Shown here piece by piece: positions 23,376 through 38,759 of a DNA stretch of 64,000 nucleotides; the first letter of the stretch is position 1; every line of letters begins with the position of its first letter. Source of the DNA: Mercurialis annua (Eukaryota > Streptophyta > Magnoliopsida > Malpighiales > Euphorbiaceae); contig NC_065576.1 in NCBI RefSeq assembly GCF_937616625.2, positions 30,864,128-30,928,127 on the forward strand, read 5' to 3'. The notes beneath the pieces were generated by a model that was given only the letters and a program-made list of their open reading frames with translations, was not told where the DNA came from and did not search any database. The position numbers were made by a program, and so were the translations under genes.

Positions 23376-23645
23376 AAAAAAAATTCACAAATATTAACCC
23401 TAAAAATATTTACTCAGGACTTATAAATTATTTTATATTAATTTTCTAAGATTTCCTTAATCCCAGTCACACCCACTTATTAAAAGTAAAATCTCCAAAT
23501 TTAATTTTTTTGAATCCTATCATTACGATATATTTCTCGGGACACTTATAAATTAAATTTATACTTAAATTTAATTTACGTATTCCTGGTTATAAAATCT
23601 TGACACATGGCCTATACTAACACTTAAAAAGTGCGGGGTGTTACA

Positions 23646-23735
23646 AATGTGAATTTTCACGGTCTTGATCATCCCTATCTTGATTTATTGCATAAATTTG
23701 CCAATGAACTTATGAAACGTATGCGGGGTATTATA
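23646..23735 (-). mobile_element. 3' LTR remnant of element E
   Basis: AATGTGAATTTTCAC followed by TCATCCCTATCTTGATTTAT and ending GCGGGGTATTATA matches 38970-39059, the 5' LTR remnant. The two are therefore the ends of one old minus-strand element whose interior now spans about 15 kb because of insertions. Confidence 0.7.
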
Positions 23736-23757
23736 TTTCTCCCTTCCCCTCCTTAAA
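23736..23757 (-). promoter_or_regulatory. Polypurine tract of element E
   Basis: TTTCTCCCTTCCCCTCCTTAAA on + is an unbroken purine run on the minus strand, directly before the LTR end at 23735. This is where plus-strand cDNA synthesis is primed in LTR elements, and it confirms the minus orientation. Confidence 0.7.
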
Positions 23758-23824
23758 TTTTCAAACAGTCAACAAACATTTAAATAGACAAGTTACTTAA
23801 TTCTTAAATACCAACTTTCCACTT

Positions 23825-26557
<2,733 letters not shown>

Positions 26558-26562
26558 CACTT

Positions 26563-26828
26563 ATAACCTAAATCTTACATCGCACTTGTATAGAAGCGAT
26601 ACAATACCAACGTGTAACATAACATTTTATCCTTTGTTACTCCTTCTTATTAAACTTAATCCTACTTATATTAACAAGATGTGATCTCTAAATCTACTTA
26701 CCCGCTTGTTGATACCCAATTTTTAACTTCAACTAGTGGCATTTTCTTTCGACAGTTTTATATGCATTAGTAATCCAAATAAAATAAAATAATGAACAAA
26801 AAAATAAATGAACCAAATTTTAAATTGG
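26563..26828. other. Old element E interior, no gene
   Basis: AT-rich sequence continuing the interior of element E after the solo LTR. It holds the possible start (TGTTGATACCC at 26707) of another LTR-like segment. Confidence 0.35.
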
Positions 26829-28250
26829 GTTAATTTCATAAAAAAAATCACGACCTTTACATGAAATTTCATTTTAATCACGATCTTTAAAAGTTGTCAT
26901 ATAAAACCATGACCTTTTATTTTTCTTCAAATTTATTATTTTACTGTATTTTTCTTTACTAAGTTCTTCATTAAACCATTAATTAAAAACTCAAATTATA
27001 AATCGACACTAAATATTATGATATTTCGGCTAGAGTATGTAGGATTAGTAATTTTTCGTCATAAAAAATACATTGAATTTTACTTTGATGATAGATTTGA
27101 AACAAAAGAAAAGGTCGTGCCTTTAAATGCCAAATTTTAAAGGCTGTGATTAAAATGAAACTTCATGTAAAGGTCGAGATTTTTTATGGAATTAACATTT
27201 TTAAATTTTATTTTAATGTATGAATTGATGTGATACACGGAAATATAAAAAGATATTTCTTGAATTAGATTTGGGCCTGAAAGATTAACCGAAAGCATGG
27301 TCCATTTCATTATTTCCAAGCGGTTAAGAATTTAAGCTTATTAAAATGTATATATTGGATCTGGATTTTAAAAAAAAATGGGTTTTGAACATGTTGGGCT
27401 CAGAATACTTTATCTTCATAGCCAAAGTGTAGTATCTATTGTTCATTTTAGATTAAGCCTAAAAATTAAAATGATCCAATACACACATTTCAATAAAAGC
27501 CTAAATCGAAAACAATAAAAGGAATTATTTTACACAATACAATCAAATATAACAATTAAATAAATTGATGGGCCATTTTGTCAATTTTAAGAATTTTAGG
27601 GACCATTTCGCCATCTTTGCAATCTTTAAGGACTAAACGGGGTTGCTTCAGAAGATTGAGGGTCAATCCAAAATTTGTCAAGGGACCATTCTGTGCTCTT
27701 TGCGCGCAAGGGTCAAATTGCCAAAAAAATTATTACAGGGACGCAATTGAACTTTGAATGAAATTGAAGGGTCCAATTAGACAGTTTGTCACATTTTGTC
27801 TTTTGTGGCACTATTTGCTATAGTATCCGCAAATAGTGAATTTCTTGTAGCATAACATACTCAACATCATTAAAAGAGTTTAATTAAGCTTAATTTGAAT
27901 AAATCAACAACAAACAATATCTTAGCAAAATAATCAGGATTAACATATTTATAATAAGTGTCATTGGCAACCCTTATAAAAAGGGGGCCTGTCTGTGTAA
28001 AAGGGACAACAAAAAAGAAAAGAAAACTCTGCTGAAAAGAAGTATGGCTTTGTAAGATTTTTGAGTGTAAATCAACAAAAATCTTTCAGATAAGCCATAC
28101 TATATCCAATATTCTCAACTCTCCTACAAGATGAATTTTTTTTAAATATGTTCTTGAATTTTCATTCGAGATGTGAGCAAAACTCAGATTGATAAGGATA
28201 TCTCAACATAGAAAACACAACAAACCGACATTTTTTTCAAATCAACAGAT
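26707..28250 (+). mobile_element. Possible plus-oriented LTR remnant
   Basis: Begins TGTTGATACCCAATTTTTAA, a start typical of plant LTRs. It contains a good TATA box (CCCTTATAAAAAG, 27971-27983) followed by a leader-like stretch. The right end is not defined and no target duplication was found. A fold-back element is nested at 26829-27196. Confidence 0.4.
26829..27196. mobile_element. Fold-back (MITE-like) element, about 368 bp
   Basis: The left arm GTTAATTTCATAAAAAAAAT is the reverse complement of the right end at 27177-27196 with few mismatches. Pairing continues through TCACGACCTTTACATGAAAT. The flanks hold similar AT-rich stretches (TTTTAAATT left, TTTTTAAATT right) that may be a 9-bp target duplication of the Mutator type. 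Its right half is repeated at 11690-11940. Confidence 0.8.
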
Positions 28251-28909
28251 TAAGGTAAAGCATCTAACACTTCTAGTCTTTTTACAACATTTATTTTGCT
28301 TCAAACATACATATTCAGCATTTTTTGTTACCAGCATTTTTGTGATATAGTATTTTATTTTTATCTAAATGTCTTTTTGATGTTCAATGTAGCTGCCTGC
28401 AATATTTCTGGAGTTAAGAAATATTACAGCCAGCTAATAGAAAGTTTCATGAGATTAATGAACCTTCTTAAGAGAGAATAAATTTCATTTTTTTACTCTT
28501 AAAACAACTTGAACATCTAAAAGACACATAAAATTTGTAGTCTAGATTTTGTTGTCTATGAAAAAAAACAAATATATCTTCAGCCCTAATAAAAATCGGA
28601 GTAATTATGAGTCTATATTTTAAAACCAGTATAAGATTTCCGACAGAATAAATAAGTAAAGGAACCATAAAAACTAATAACAACATATAAGATCATGAAT
28701 ATTTCTAATAAAAAGTCATTTCCAGCACCAACATAAAATACTAGATTTCTTTTAGTCCATAGTTTTACCATTAATTTCACATTTATTAATGCAAACACAT
28801 AAGTCTTTTCTTTTCATCATATACAATTGTTTAATCATTTATAACAATTGTACCATGTTTCCCTAAATTTTTCATTAATACTATCTTTTGCTTATGTCAG
28901 TAGATCTGA
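28251..28909. other. No gene recognised
   Basis: AT-rich, with only short ORFs of low-complexity composition on both strands. Confidence 0.4.
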
Positions 28910-29014
28910 CACGCGTCAGGCCTGCTGACGCGTGGTGCACTTGCTCACTTAAAGCAAAGAACCGCATGAGCAGGTCTTTCCTTTAAGTGAGCATGTGCAA
29001 AGTGCACTTGCTCA
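28910..29014. repeat. Two adjacent hairpins with a flanking direct repeat
   Basis: Hairpin 1 is CACGCGTCAG at 28910-28919 with its perfect complement at 28925-28934 (5-base loop). Hairpin 2 is GCACTTGCTCACTTAAAG at 28937-28954 with CTTTAAGTGAGCATGTGC at 28981-28998 (17 of 18 paired). TGCACTTGCTCAC recurs at 29002, making a direct repeat around hairpin 2. The GC-rich core stands in very AT-rich DNA. Confidence 0.8.
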
Positions 29015-29159
29015 CACTACCCCTATTTATTTGTTTTATTTATTTTTTTGTAAAATAAAATTATTTTAATTTGAAAAAAGTTAATATAAATATTAGTTTA
29101 AAAATTAAATATATTAAATTTTAAAAATACACAATACTACAATTTTAAAAATATAATTT

Positions 29160-30145
29160 TATAAATTATTATCGGATTCATTTTTGATACATTCCAAACA
29201 CTGATTAATGCATGAATAATATATTTTTCATGTATAAATTATGTATTGATGATGTATCAAATATGTATAGATAATATATAACAATGTATTAGAAATATAT
29301 CTATTAAAATAATTAAAATATATATATCATATATAAATTATATATCAACGATTTATCTATTTAAGTACATTTAAAAAATACATCTATTGTATATAAAATT
29401 ATGTAGTGAAAAAATATATATACCATATATAAATTATGTATCGGAGATGTATCAAATATGTATCAAAAAATATACGTAATAAAAACAAAAAAAAAGATGT
29501 TGTAAAATAATATATCTATCTTGTATAAAGTATGTATCAGCGATGTATCTATTAAGTACATTTAAAAAATGCATATATCATATATAAACTATGTATCAGA
29601 ATGTATCAAATATATATTAGAGATGTATCGAATATGTATTAAAGATGTATCAAATATTGTTAAATAACAAATATACATTTTTAATACATATTATATACAA
29701 GTTAAAAAAATTAAAAAACATCTCAGACATGTATCAAATACGTATTTAGTACATTTTTTTGTATTAAAAATATGTATCAATGATATGTCAATTAAATACG
29801 CTTAAAAAATATCTCAATGGCAAATGTACATTTTTGATACACATCAAAAAATAAAATTTATCTATGATACAAAAATTATGTATCTGTTAAGTATATCTAA
29901 AAATGTATCTATCATGTATAAATTATGTATTAACGATGTATCTATTAAGTAAATTTTAAAATATCTACGGGTTGTTTAACTATTTATTTTTTAAATAGTA
30001 AATCAATAATCATCTAATATATCTGAGATGTATCGAAATGTATCAATCATGTATAATTTATGTATCAGCGATGTATCTATAAAGTACATTAAAAAAATGT
30101 ATTTATCATGTATAAATTGTATATCAGAGATGTATAAAAATAAAA
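29160..30145. repeat. Degenerate TGTATC satellite-like array, about 1 kb
   Basis: Phrases such as GTATAAATTATGTATCAGCG followed by ATGTATCTATTAAGTACATT recur with drift (about 29225, 29440, 29520, 29920, 30045, 30110). The spacing suggests a unit near 58-60 bp. Some units are truncated or fused. No coding potential. Confidence 0.65.
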
Positions 30146-32199
30146 ACAACCCGATTAAATTAGTCGATTGATTCAATTAAATTGATAAAAATAAAAAATA
30201 ACAATTAATTTGGTTAATTAAACTTCAATTTTACTATATCTAACTCACTTTCTCGATAAAATTTTGAAAAATAGAAATTAATTCATTTACGGGTCGTTTA
30301 AGTATTCAAGTCTTGCCATAATTTTATTTAAATCTCGCTTAAAATAATAACGGTTCGGTGTTAGAGCGTTATTATTAAAAATAAATATTAATTCTTATAT
30401 GTTCCATATATTTAAGCCACAATCCATAAAAATATGTTAAATAATTTATACAATGGTGAAACACTATTAAATTAAACATAAAGCATATAAAGAACCAGTT
30501 TATCTGGGCAGAATAGGGTGATGTAATTTCTTCCCTATATGTAACCAACCCCGAACCCAGTAATAGACTAGTACCATAAGTTGACCAATCCCACTCATTA
30601 GGTTGGTGGCGATTCCCAAAATCTTAATAATATCAAACACAGGAAGTCAGCCAAGTCGCACAAAGTCTCTTGATATGAACTAAAACTCCTAAATGCCCTC
30701 TCGGCATAACTAGACCGTCCGGCACGGTGCGACATCACTTGTCTTTCTTTTTATCTTCATTCACTTGTATATGGTGATTCACATTTATTATGATTTACAT
30801 CTCGTATGCTAATGGACTTGAATAATATCGTTAGTCTTGGTATATGTCTGATCTTAAAAGAGTTTACTTTATTCCATTGTCTGTTATGATACGAACAACA
30901 GAATTTATCTTATTATTTCTTCTTAATCTTGTAACTTTTTCTTTATATATTTCTGTTCACTTCTTGCAAAATAATAATCTTGAAATCAACTTTGTTCTAT
31001 TTATTTTGCATCATTTCCTATGTGAGAACCATTTCAATAGTAATCATTATACCTTTTTGTTGGTATTTTCATATACCAGACTCTACATCTTTAGGTTTTA
31101 GATCATTTTGATTTTACGATTCATCATTACTTTTCTGCATTTTCATCGTAGTATAAGTAATGGTTAAAAAATTTATATTATTGTCAATGTTTATTGATAT
31201 GTTAGATCCTTTATATAATGGATTCCTTTATACTCTGATACTTTGACACTTCAGCACATTTCTTGATGATACGTTTTCATAACGTATAAGATCTTACTGT
31301 ATCATTTTAGTTTAGGTTTCGGTAACTATACTTTAATTGACGTCTTGGTTCAGTACTTTTACCGACAATACTGAAATTATGAAAGTTCCTTGATAATCTC
31401 TTTTCTTATAACTCATTCTAAGACATATAACTTGTTCTTGTTTGATGTACTTACATACTGTTGGTTTAATACTCTATTTAAACTAATAGCTTTTCTTGAT
31501 TCGGTACTTTTAACCGAACATCCAATTTACCAATGCATATTTACCCTTACTTAACAGTTCATATTTCAATATAATTGTGTATACTGAGATCTTTCCACTA
31601 ATTCTTATATAATACAATTGTCAAAATAACATTCTTAGTTTTCCTTTTTGTCTGAATTTCTATTAATATCTTATGTTTTACATTCTTATGATCCACAATA
31701 TCTTACATGTTGTACCGTGTAATTAACACCAATCTAAACCTTACTGTCATACAATAGTTATTTTTCATTTACATTCTTTAATAGTTAAAAATACAATGTA
31801 TATTTTTTCAATCTTATTTTCACACGGAATAACTTAATTTAGCTCCCAAACACTATATTACTCTATGAATCCCTTAAAATTTCTTAATATCATATGCATA
31901 TACAAGTACCATCTAATAATTTCTGCAATAACTCTTGCTGGTTCATGATATAATCATCATCCATCCTTGGATGATGTAACTTCAAAAATCAGTTTGAAGA
32001 TCTTTAAAAAAAAATCCACTCCAATTGTCTGTATTTCCTATTGCATTTTTGTTCATTCACCGTCGAGATTTATTTAAACTCGTTTATCTTACTTTAACTA
32101 TCCTGTAGTTGTGAACAATGTTTCCTTCATTATATTACATACTGGCAATTTTAACATTTAGCTTATGTTTTCACAAAGAGAGTATTCTAATAATATACT
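30146..32199. other. Old element E interior, no gene
   Basis: AT-rich DNA with short ORFs only. By position it belongs to the decayed interior of element E. I could not identify protein domains on either strand. Confidence 0.35.
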
Positions 32200-34271
32200 T
32201 GTGAGCGGAAGCGGGGGTTTCGGGGTTCCAGTTCACCCAGACTTAGGGCAAGACTCTATTCTGGATAGGTTTTGAAATAATATGGAGTCGCCACCTAACT
32301 CAAATAGGAAATTCCTTTTGTATCGACTTGATAACCTTACACGCTTATGGGTAAGATTACCGTACCCTGACCAAAGAGTGGGTTCGTGGACCTCTCCGAG
32401 GCTCGTGCGCTTGGCTTATTAACCTCTACTTTTTACCTACTGGATGCATCAGTATGATCTCGACATTTCAATTGCAGTTCACAGGATATGGTATTGAAGA
32501 AAGACACTTTTGAAAGCAGTAAATGCGCTTGAAGCGCATATGACTCGATTTAGACTGGTCAAGTATTAATTACTCCTAAGCATACATCAAATCCTGGCGG
32601 TTTCTAACAAATAACAATTATTGGTTGGTCCAGATATATTACATACATAAAGCCTAAAACCAGATATATATGTTTGATTGATTTTATTAAGGTTATTCTT
32701 GAAAATCCTATACAACCTCTAATTACATTTTACATGCAATCCTAAGATGTCTAGCTGATTTGCTAAATTTTATTTGATTTTCTAATTTAACGTGGTTAGT
32801 CCTTTAGCCTGTTTAATATTGGATTTGGCATGCATTTGGAAAGCGGTAAACATTATCGACATACACAAGGGCAGTTGATAAACATACAAGGTAAGAGATA
32901 CTTTTAAACCTTATTGACTTGAGTGACTGGCACTCTTCACGTTTTAACCGTCGCTGTGGTTAGAATTGGTTCTCGGTCAAAACACGGAAATTGTTTGTCT
33001 CATCGATATGGCTCCACTAGCTTGAAGTAGGGTCGATTCCGAGTTCGGGTGAACCCGGAATTTAGTCTGGAAGTTGTTGACTTCGCCGGTTATGGGCTTA
33101 TGGTCTCATTTTATATTACAGATTAGGGCTTCGAGACTTGAATTACATTGGGAGTGGCCCATTATAATACAAAAAATGAAACTATATTAAAAACCGTGCA
33201 TGTGGGCTCAAATAAGGCCCAATTCCAAACTCAAACGAGCCCGGAAATATAAAAACAAAGTCGAAGCTAAATTTAGAAGATCTGGGATTGGTTCCAGGAG
33301 TCCGGGGAGCCAAGAACTCGGCGCCAGTTTTAGTGCAGACAGCGCCGGTTTGAGCAGCGGCGGCGGGCGATTTGTGTAAGGGGGCAGCAACTTCCGTTTT
33401 CGTTCATTTCAGCTCGGTTTTTCATGCAAACTCTCAAAATGCATAAAAAGAACAGAGAAACACATATAGATATATTGAAATCGATAAACAGTGATTAAAC
33501 ATGCATTAATTAACGTTTTAAGTAAATCGGGAGCTAATATGGCAAAAATCTCAAGAACGCATAAACATGACAAATTATACCTAGCATGCATCCTAAGCAA
33601 TAAAATTATATGAAATCCGGATTTGTTATATTAAACATAGCAAAAACAACCCTAAGCTTATTTCTAATTAGTTTGTATGGTGATTATAGCAAGAACATCA
33701 ATCTTGACAATTATGGCGATTTGTGGCAAAAACAGTCAATCCAAATTAAAATGCATCCAAAACAATTTAGAGTAAGCAATTAATATTAAAATAACATGCT
33801 AAGTGGTAAAGAGTATTACAGGTCCTCAAAAGTACCGTTTTGAGTCCTTGGCTCGTTTACTGGCGAAGTTGATGTGAAATCTAGCTTTGAATCGTGCGTA
33901 GTAGTTTCGAACTTGATTGAATAAAGCGTTTAGCTTGTTTTCTGGACTGGAATCGAGTGCGATTTGATGTGTGTGCGTAGTAGTTTCGAACTTGATTGAA
34001 TCTAGTCCGTCAAATATGCAAATTGACCCATAAATTTCTAAGATATTAATTAGTTCAATTTCTGGACTTAGACTACAATCTTTTTGGATTTTATAGGCTA
34101 TTAACGGCTAATTACGCTTTAACCCTTCAAGTTTGCAGCTATGCATTTATTACGCCTGTTTGGATTCTAGCAAGCAAATCGATAGCTACTCGGACGATTT
34201 TTTCTGAAAATCATCATTGGATTCTTCAGCCCCTTATCACTTTTTACCTGTCAAGAAAATAGGTGTCTACA
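32200..34271 (-). mobile_element. Solo LTR of family G
   Basis: About 2,072 bp, TGTGAGCGG...GGTGTCTACA. Flanking pentamers are ATACT (32195-32199) and ATACC (34272-34276), a probable target duplication with one change. The minus strand begins TGTAGACACC, a common start of plant LTRs. The GGAGTCGCCACC segment (32285) on its opposite strand gives the GGTGGCGACTCC often seen near the U5 end. The fragment at 15478-17452 is a second copy. Confidence 0.78.
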
Positions 34272-34276
34272 ATACC

Positions 34277-34632
34277 TTATATGCATAAGCAATTCTTTAC
34301 TCATTTCACCTCGATTGATAATAAGTTCAAAAGTCCTTTAATATTTCTTTAAACAATATGTGATTGTCGCCTGACAATTCAATATCCTCAATTCATTTTA
34401 CCTTTACTATAATTCTTATCCACCATAAAACCTTATTTATCACATCATTCTTATACTTATGTTCCGTCATTTACTATTTTTTTTTTCATTCAAATTCTAA
34501 CATTCTCACTGACTAATTAATATATTGTATCACTGACTTTTTGATGTTCGTAAAATTTATTACAATTACGAATTTTAGTCATCTTTATGATTTTGTTCGT
34601 TTAACAACTTCAAAAATCCTACATTTACTATC
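34277..34632. other. Old element E interior between two solo LTRs
   Basis: A 356-bp remnant separating two insertions, AT-rich and without a gene. Confidence 0.4.
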
Positions 34633-35978
34633 ATATATTGTTAGTAGTATTTGCCCTAGGGCCATTTAATCGTGTATATTTATAGAACTAATCCCAATGG
34701 CAAAGATATATATGTTTTATTTGAACTAAGTGCCTTATTAAGTAAGTGTTCATTTATTACGTATTGTCCTTATAACATTATGATAGAATCTATTCTTAAG
34801 GTGTTATGAATATGAGTGACAGATTCTATTATACAAGTGATCTAAATAATCGTTCACGATCGATGGGATCCTACGAATAAGGCATCGCATTATCCCGGAA
34901 AGATCGTCAGCTCTGTTTATTCTCCTGATTAGTAAAGAGTTACTAAATTATAGGAAGTAGTGAGTCTCATACTACTTTATGGGGATCAGAATAAAAATAT
35001 GGACACTCAAGGTGTTGAGTGAGTCGAACAAGTGACGGTAGATGACTTATACATCGTAATTCATTAAAGTCAATTTAATGTCATCTAGTTCATAATTGTA
35101 CATATGTCCTTTGACTTGCGGTGACACTATCTTGTATATAGGCGATTAGAGTTTGATACTCCTTAACCCTAGATCTTTCATGAGCTAGGGCCGCGGGATG
35201 TGTTGGCTCTAGTTAGTTGTATATGGAGATAGGGGTTTAACCTAGAAAGGATTCATCACTCTGGATGAACGGAGACAAGATTCTATGCTATCTCGAATTG
35301 TTCTTGATGGATGATAAAACCTGCGTAGGTGTATATGACTTACTTAGAAAGTTATTTCTAGTGGAAGTCATATTTATCAAGAATTAGAACTGAGAGATAG
35401 GGTCATATGATCAAGACAAACAATGTTTGACTTCACCGTGACACTAGTCGAGATTGGAATCTTAGATGAAGTGAATTTTGAGTGTACGGTTATTATGAAC
35501 ATTGGTTCATAAAGAATGCATCGAAACATTCATCTCTATTTGGGGGTCGTGATATGTTGCTAGACGTCACTCTCGATCTACGAGAATTAATAATTAAATG
35601 GGATTTAAAAAATTTAATATAAGAAAGGCGTTTCTTATGACTCTCGTTGCCATATAGATGTGAACCTAGTTAGTCACACACAATAGAGTGTGCAACCGAT
35701 TGAGTTTATGAAAGATTGATTTCATATAGATACTAGCATATCTCGGAAATTAATCTAAGATGAAAAACAAGTACAAATTAAGGACTAATTTGTAAGAGTT
35801 ATAAATTAGTAAGAACCTAATTGTACTATGTCCATGTTAATTAAGGACTAATTTATAAGAGTTATAAATTAATAGGAACCTAATTATATTTTAACCAAAT
35901 TTAATGATTAAAAGGCATAAGTAATTAATTAGTATAATTAATGATACTTAAATCACTAATCATAAGCTAATGGAATGA

Positions 35979-36059
35979 TGATGTCATGGGGATGATGTAA
36001 TGAGATAAGCTTATGTCATATATGTGATGTCATATGATGACATCACCTATGTGATGTCA
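35979..36059 (+). promoter_or_regulatory. Cluster of TGATGTCA motifs upstream of the copia-like TATA box
   Basis: TGATGTCA at 35979, 36025 and 36052 and its complement TGACATCA at 36038 lie 90-180 bp upstream of the TATA box at 36151. These resemble bZIP (ATF/CRE-like) sites. Clusters of this kind are usual in inducible LTR promoters; binding here is inference. Confidence 0.6.
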
Positions 36060-36150
36060 CCACATAAAAGGTGTCATGTGGTGGCAACACCTTTTCTTGG
36101 TGTGTGACACCTAGCATGCAAGGTGTTGCATTCTTAAAACATGCTCTAGC

Positions 36151-36160
36151 CTATAAATAG
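36151..36160 (+). promoter_or_regulatory. TATA box of the copia-like LTR
   Basis: CTATAAATAG matches the plant TATA consensus. Transcription would start about 30 bp downstream, in the ACACCACACAACACACATCT stretch. Confidence 0.75.
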
Positions 36161-36619
36161 AGCTTGTCCTTGCTCATTTCATAACACCACACAACACACA
36201 TCTCACTACAAAGTTGTAGATAGAGAAAGAACTTGATGGAGTTCAAGTAGTCATCAATCACGGGAGAAATTTGGCGACGTTTTTCATACATCCGAGCAAG
36301 GTCGTAATTGCGGCAAGAGTTTGAGCTTATGGCTTCTCGGCAAGAGGAACTCTTGCGGATTACTTCAAGGCGAGGATTAAATCGGACGCATACTCGTGTG
36401 GACGAACTTGAGGTCGCCGTACTTTTGGGACTATAAGAATCGTTGGAGAATCGACAAAGGTATTCTTCTTACGATTCCTAGATGCGTGCTTTAATTACTA
36501 AATGATACGACGATCCATTTTTTGTTGATATGATCAACTTTAAGATCCGGATTGTTGGAATTTGGATTTTGAATTGAAATATACGATCCGGACCCACGCG
36601 TCCCGCTGCGCCAATATAT

Positions 36620-37849
36620 ATATCTTTAATAGGTCTTTTTCTTACTTGTTTAGGTCAAACGACCTATTATACCATACTCTTACTTCCTTTCATCGTTCTT
36701 ATCTTATACTACACGTCGATATCCTTTACCCTTTTACTAAAGCAAATCTTACTTTTACTATTTCAATATTGGCATACATTATGTACTTTCTTAACCACTT
36801 TATCGTTTAAGTTTCCTTTTATACAAATTGTTTACTTTAATCTATTTCTTCATTCTTTAAATTTTAGGGTCGTATCGTTTGATTTTGACATTTTCCAAAC
36901 TTACTTCGATTTGGATATTGTTCGTTACTTTATTATTTTTAATACTTTTAATACCATAATCGTTGTTTACTAATAGAACTTATCTAACTTATGCTTAGAG
37001 TTCTATTTTACTATTTCTACTATTAGAATCTTTCTGTATCCTGTCTATTTTATCTTATTCTATTTTACTTCTCACTTTCTTAGCGTTGTCATATAGTTCT
37101 TCGTCACATATCAAATACAGTTTAATTCAAATGTCGGTTTCTATAAACCCTTTTCATTTTAAAATCAAACATCAGATCAAATCTTTTCATTTTCATTTTA
37201 AAACTTTAGTACAATTTGCGCCTCAGAGTGATGGCATCTCTCATCACCAAATAGTTGCTATAACAAATCATTTTTTTATAGTATTGATATATATATATAT
37301 ATATGATACATATTCTACAATTTGTAAAAATATTTTTGTATATATAAAATACATATACATATATGCTAATACTGATATGCATTTCTATCGTGATTTGTAT
37401 AACATGCCTTATGCTAGGTTTGAGCATAATTGTACTTTCAAAACTGCAACCCTTTCTTCATATGTAAAACCTATAATTTATTAAAATTAAAATCCTATGA
37501 CATTCCTAGGCATTCTTAATTTAGGTAACTATCTCATTCTATACCTTTATAATTTTTTTTTACCATATCTATATATACTTATTTAAGTGTCTTAAGACTA
37601 ATCATACTTTATTATACTTCACTTTACGTTTCATTCATATATTATTTTTCACCATTTTAGGTTTGCTTTTTTCTATTTCTCTTCTCATATTCTTCTATTT
37701 ATTTAATTAATTATTCTTTACTTTACCCCGTTAACTATTTCATTATGTTATACTTTAACCTTGAGTACATTTAAAAGACGTAGTATTTGTATTTAACTTA
37801 TTTAAACTTAGACTTATGTAATTTAATGTATGTGGTGGTGACAAATGAG
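36620..37849. other. Decayed element E interior, no gene
   Basis: AT-rich and T-rich on +. ORFs present are low-complexity. By position it should be the gag-pol region of element E, downstream of the gag remnant on the minus strand, but no motif is readable. Confidence 0.35.
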
Positions 37850-37871
37850 CCCCCCCCCCCCCCCCCCCCCC
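37850..37871. repeat. Run of 22 cytosines
   Basis: An uninterrupted C22 tract (G22 on the minus strand) at the 3' side of the gag remnant. Its length may be unreliable in sequencing. Confidence 0.9.
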
Positions 37872-38640
37872 GCCTCTCGGATCACTATGCACGACTTCGG
37901 CCCTTAAAGCGGCATGTTCTAACCCGACCTCTCTATACGATTCTATGGTTGTGCCACCTAGCGAATCTAAAACTTTCAGGTCTATCGGTTGCATGTATCG
38001 GCCTCTCTATCCGAGGTGGGAAAGCCCGAATAGAAATGCCATCATGTTTCCGAGTATTTTCTATCTGTCGTGCCATCATATAGCTCGAATATTTGAAGTG
38101 TTATGTTACTTCACCCCACACTTCTTGAAACTTTGGTCCTAAACCAGCCACAAATAGTTGATTCATTTCGACACCATCCCTTTTAGCTCACGGACTTCCT
38201 CTCCTAGCCTCAGGAATTCGATTGTATAAGAACTGATTGGTAGTTCTCCCTTCGTAAAAGTGACCAATTGTTCCCGTAACCTTTCTAAACTAACTTATTC
38301 ATCATTTTATAATTGTACAATCTCTCTCCATTGTTGCCCTAACGCCGCTCTCGTAGCACCGTAGGCATCTTGCATATTGCATAATATTTGTACCTCAGTT
38401 AGATATCGGTCTGTCCTGAACCTCTCAAAAGCTGAGATCTCAAAAGAACCAACTGGTACCACTCTATTATCGCTAACATTCACCGGGGTAGTGGACCTTT
38501 CTTGCTCCACAGGCGACCTATCATATCCATTAGCAACTGATTTAAATCAAATCCATTTGCATACACGAAAGCTTCATTCATATCAAAATATTTATATATT
38601 GTTGGCTAATAGTCTCGTTTAGTCCTTAAGCTTCTTTAAC
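37872..38640 (-). pseudogene. Gag remnant of element E
   Basis: Minus-strand pieces in several frames: FERFRTDRYLTEVQI...ATRAALGQQWREIVQL (38307-38510), then LVTFTKGELPISSYTIEFLR and LGEEVRELKGMV (about 38190-38270), then NQLFVAGLGPKFQEVW (about 38100-38160). This order matches the retrotransposon gag capsid domain: the W near the end of the first half, the F...Y...F...L pattern, then F..GL. Multiple stops and frameshifts. The element is old. Confidence 0.6.
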
Positions 38641-38759
38641 TATTCAAATGACTTATACTTTTCATTTAATAACTTAAGTAATCATTCAATTACTTTAACC
38701 AAGATACTTAAGTATCGACTACAAACAATTATTTAAGTGACCTCATAATTTTATGAAAC

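Larger units (their letters stand above)
22100..23645 (-). mobile_element. LTR remnant F (gypsy, minus orientation)
   Basis: Ends GTGCGGGGTGTTACA at 23645, the terminus type of the other minus-oriented gypsy LTRs. The segment GCACGGGACTTATGTTTTAT (22933) matches GTCACGGGACTTATATTTTA in LTR B (3139). A TATA-like ATCTATATAAAATG lies on the minus strand near 22785. The left end is uncertain. A fold-back element at 23057-23375 is inserted in it. The LTR abuts the element E LTR at 23646, so it probably inserted into that older LTR. Confidence 0.6.
34639..36613 (+). mobile_element. Solo LTR, Ty1/copia-like
   Basis: About 1,975 bp, TGTTAGTAGTATTTGCCCTA to CCCGCTGCGCCA. Both sides have ATATAT directly at the junction (34633-34638 and 36614-36619), a plausible though low-complexity target duplication. 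A strong TATA box (CTATAAATAG, 36151-36160) gives plus orientation. The starting phrase TTTGCCCTAGGGCC and the GC-rich end are typical of long plant copia LTRs, but the superfamily is inferred from LTR sequence alone because no internal genes remain. Confidence 0.65.

Noticed and set aside
36562..37484. ORFs rich in Phe, Tyr, Ile and Ser
   Set aside because: The composition reflects AT-rich DNA; no domain pattern and no supporting context.
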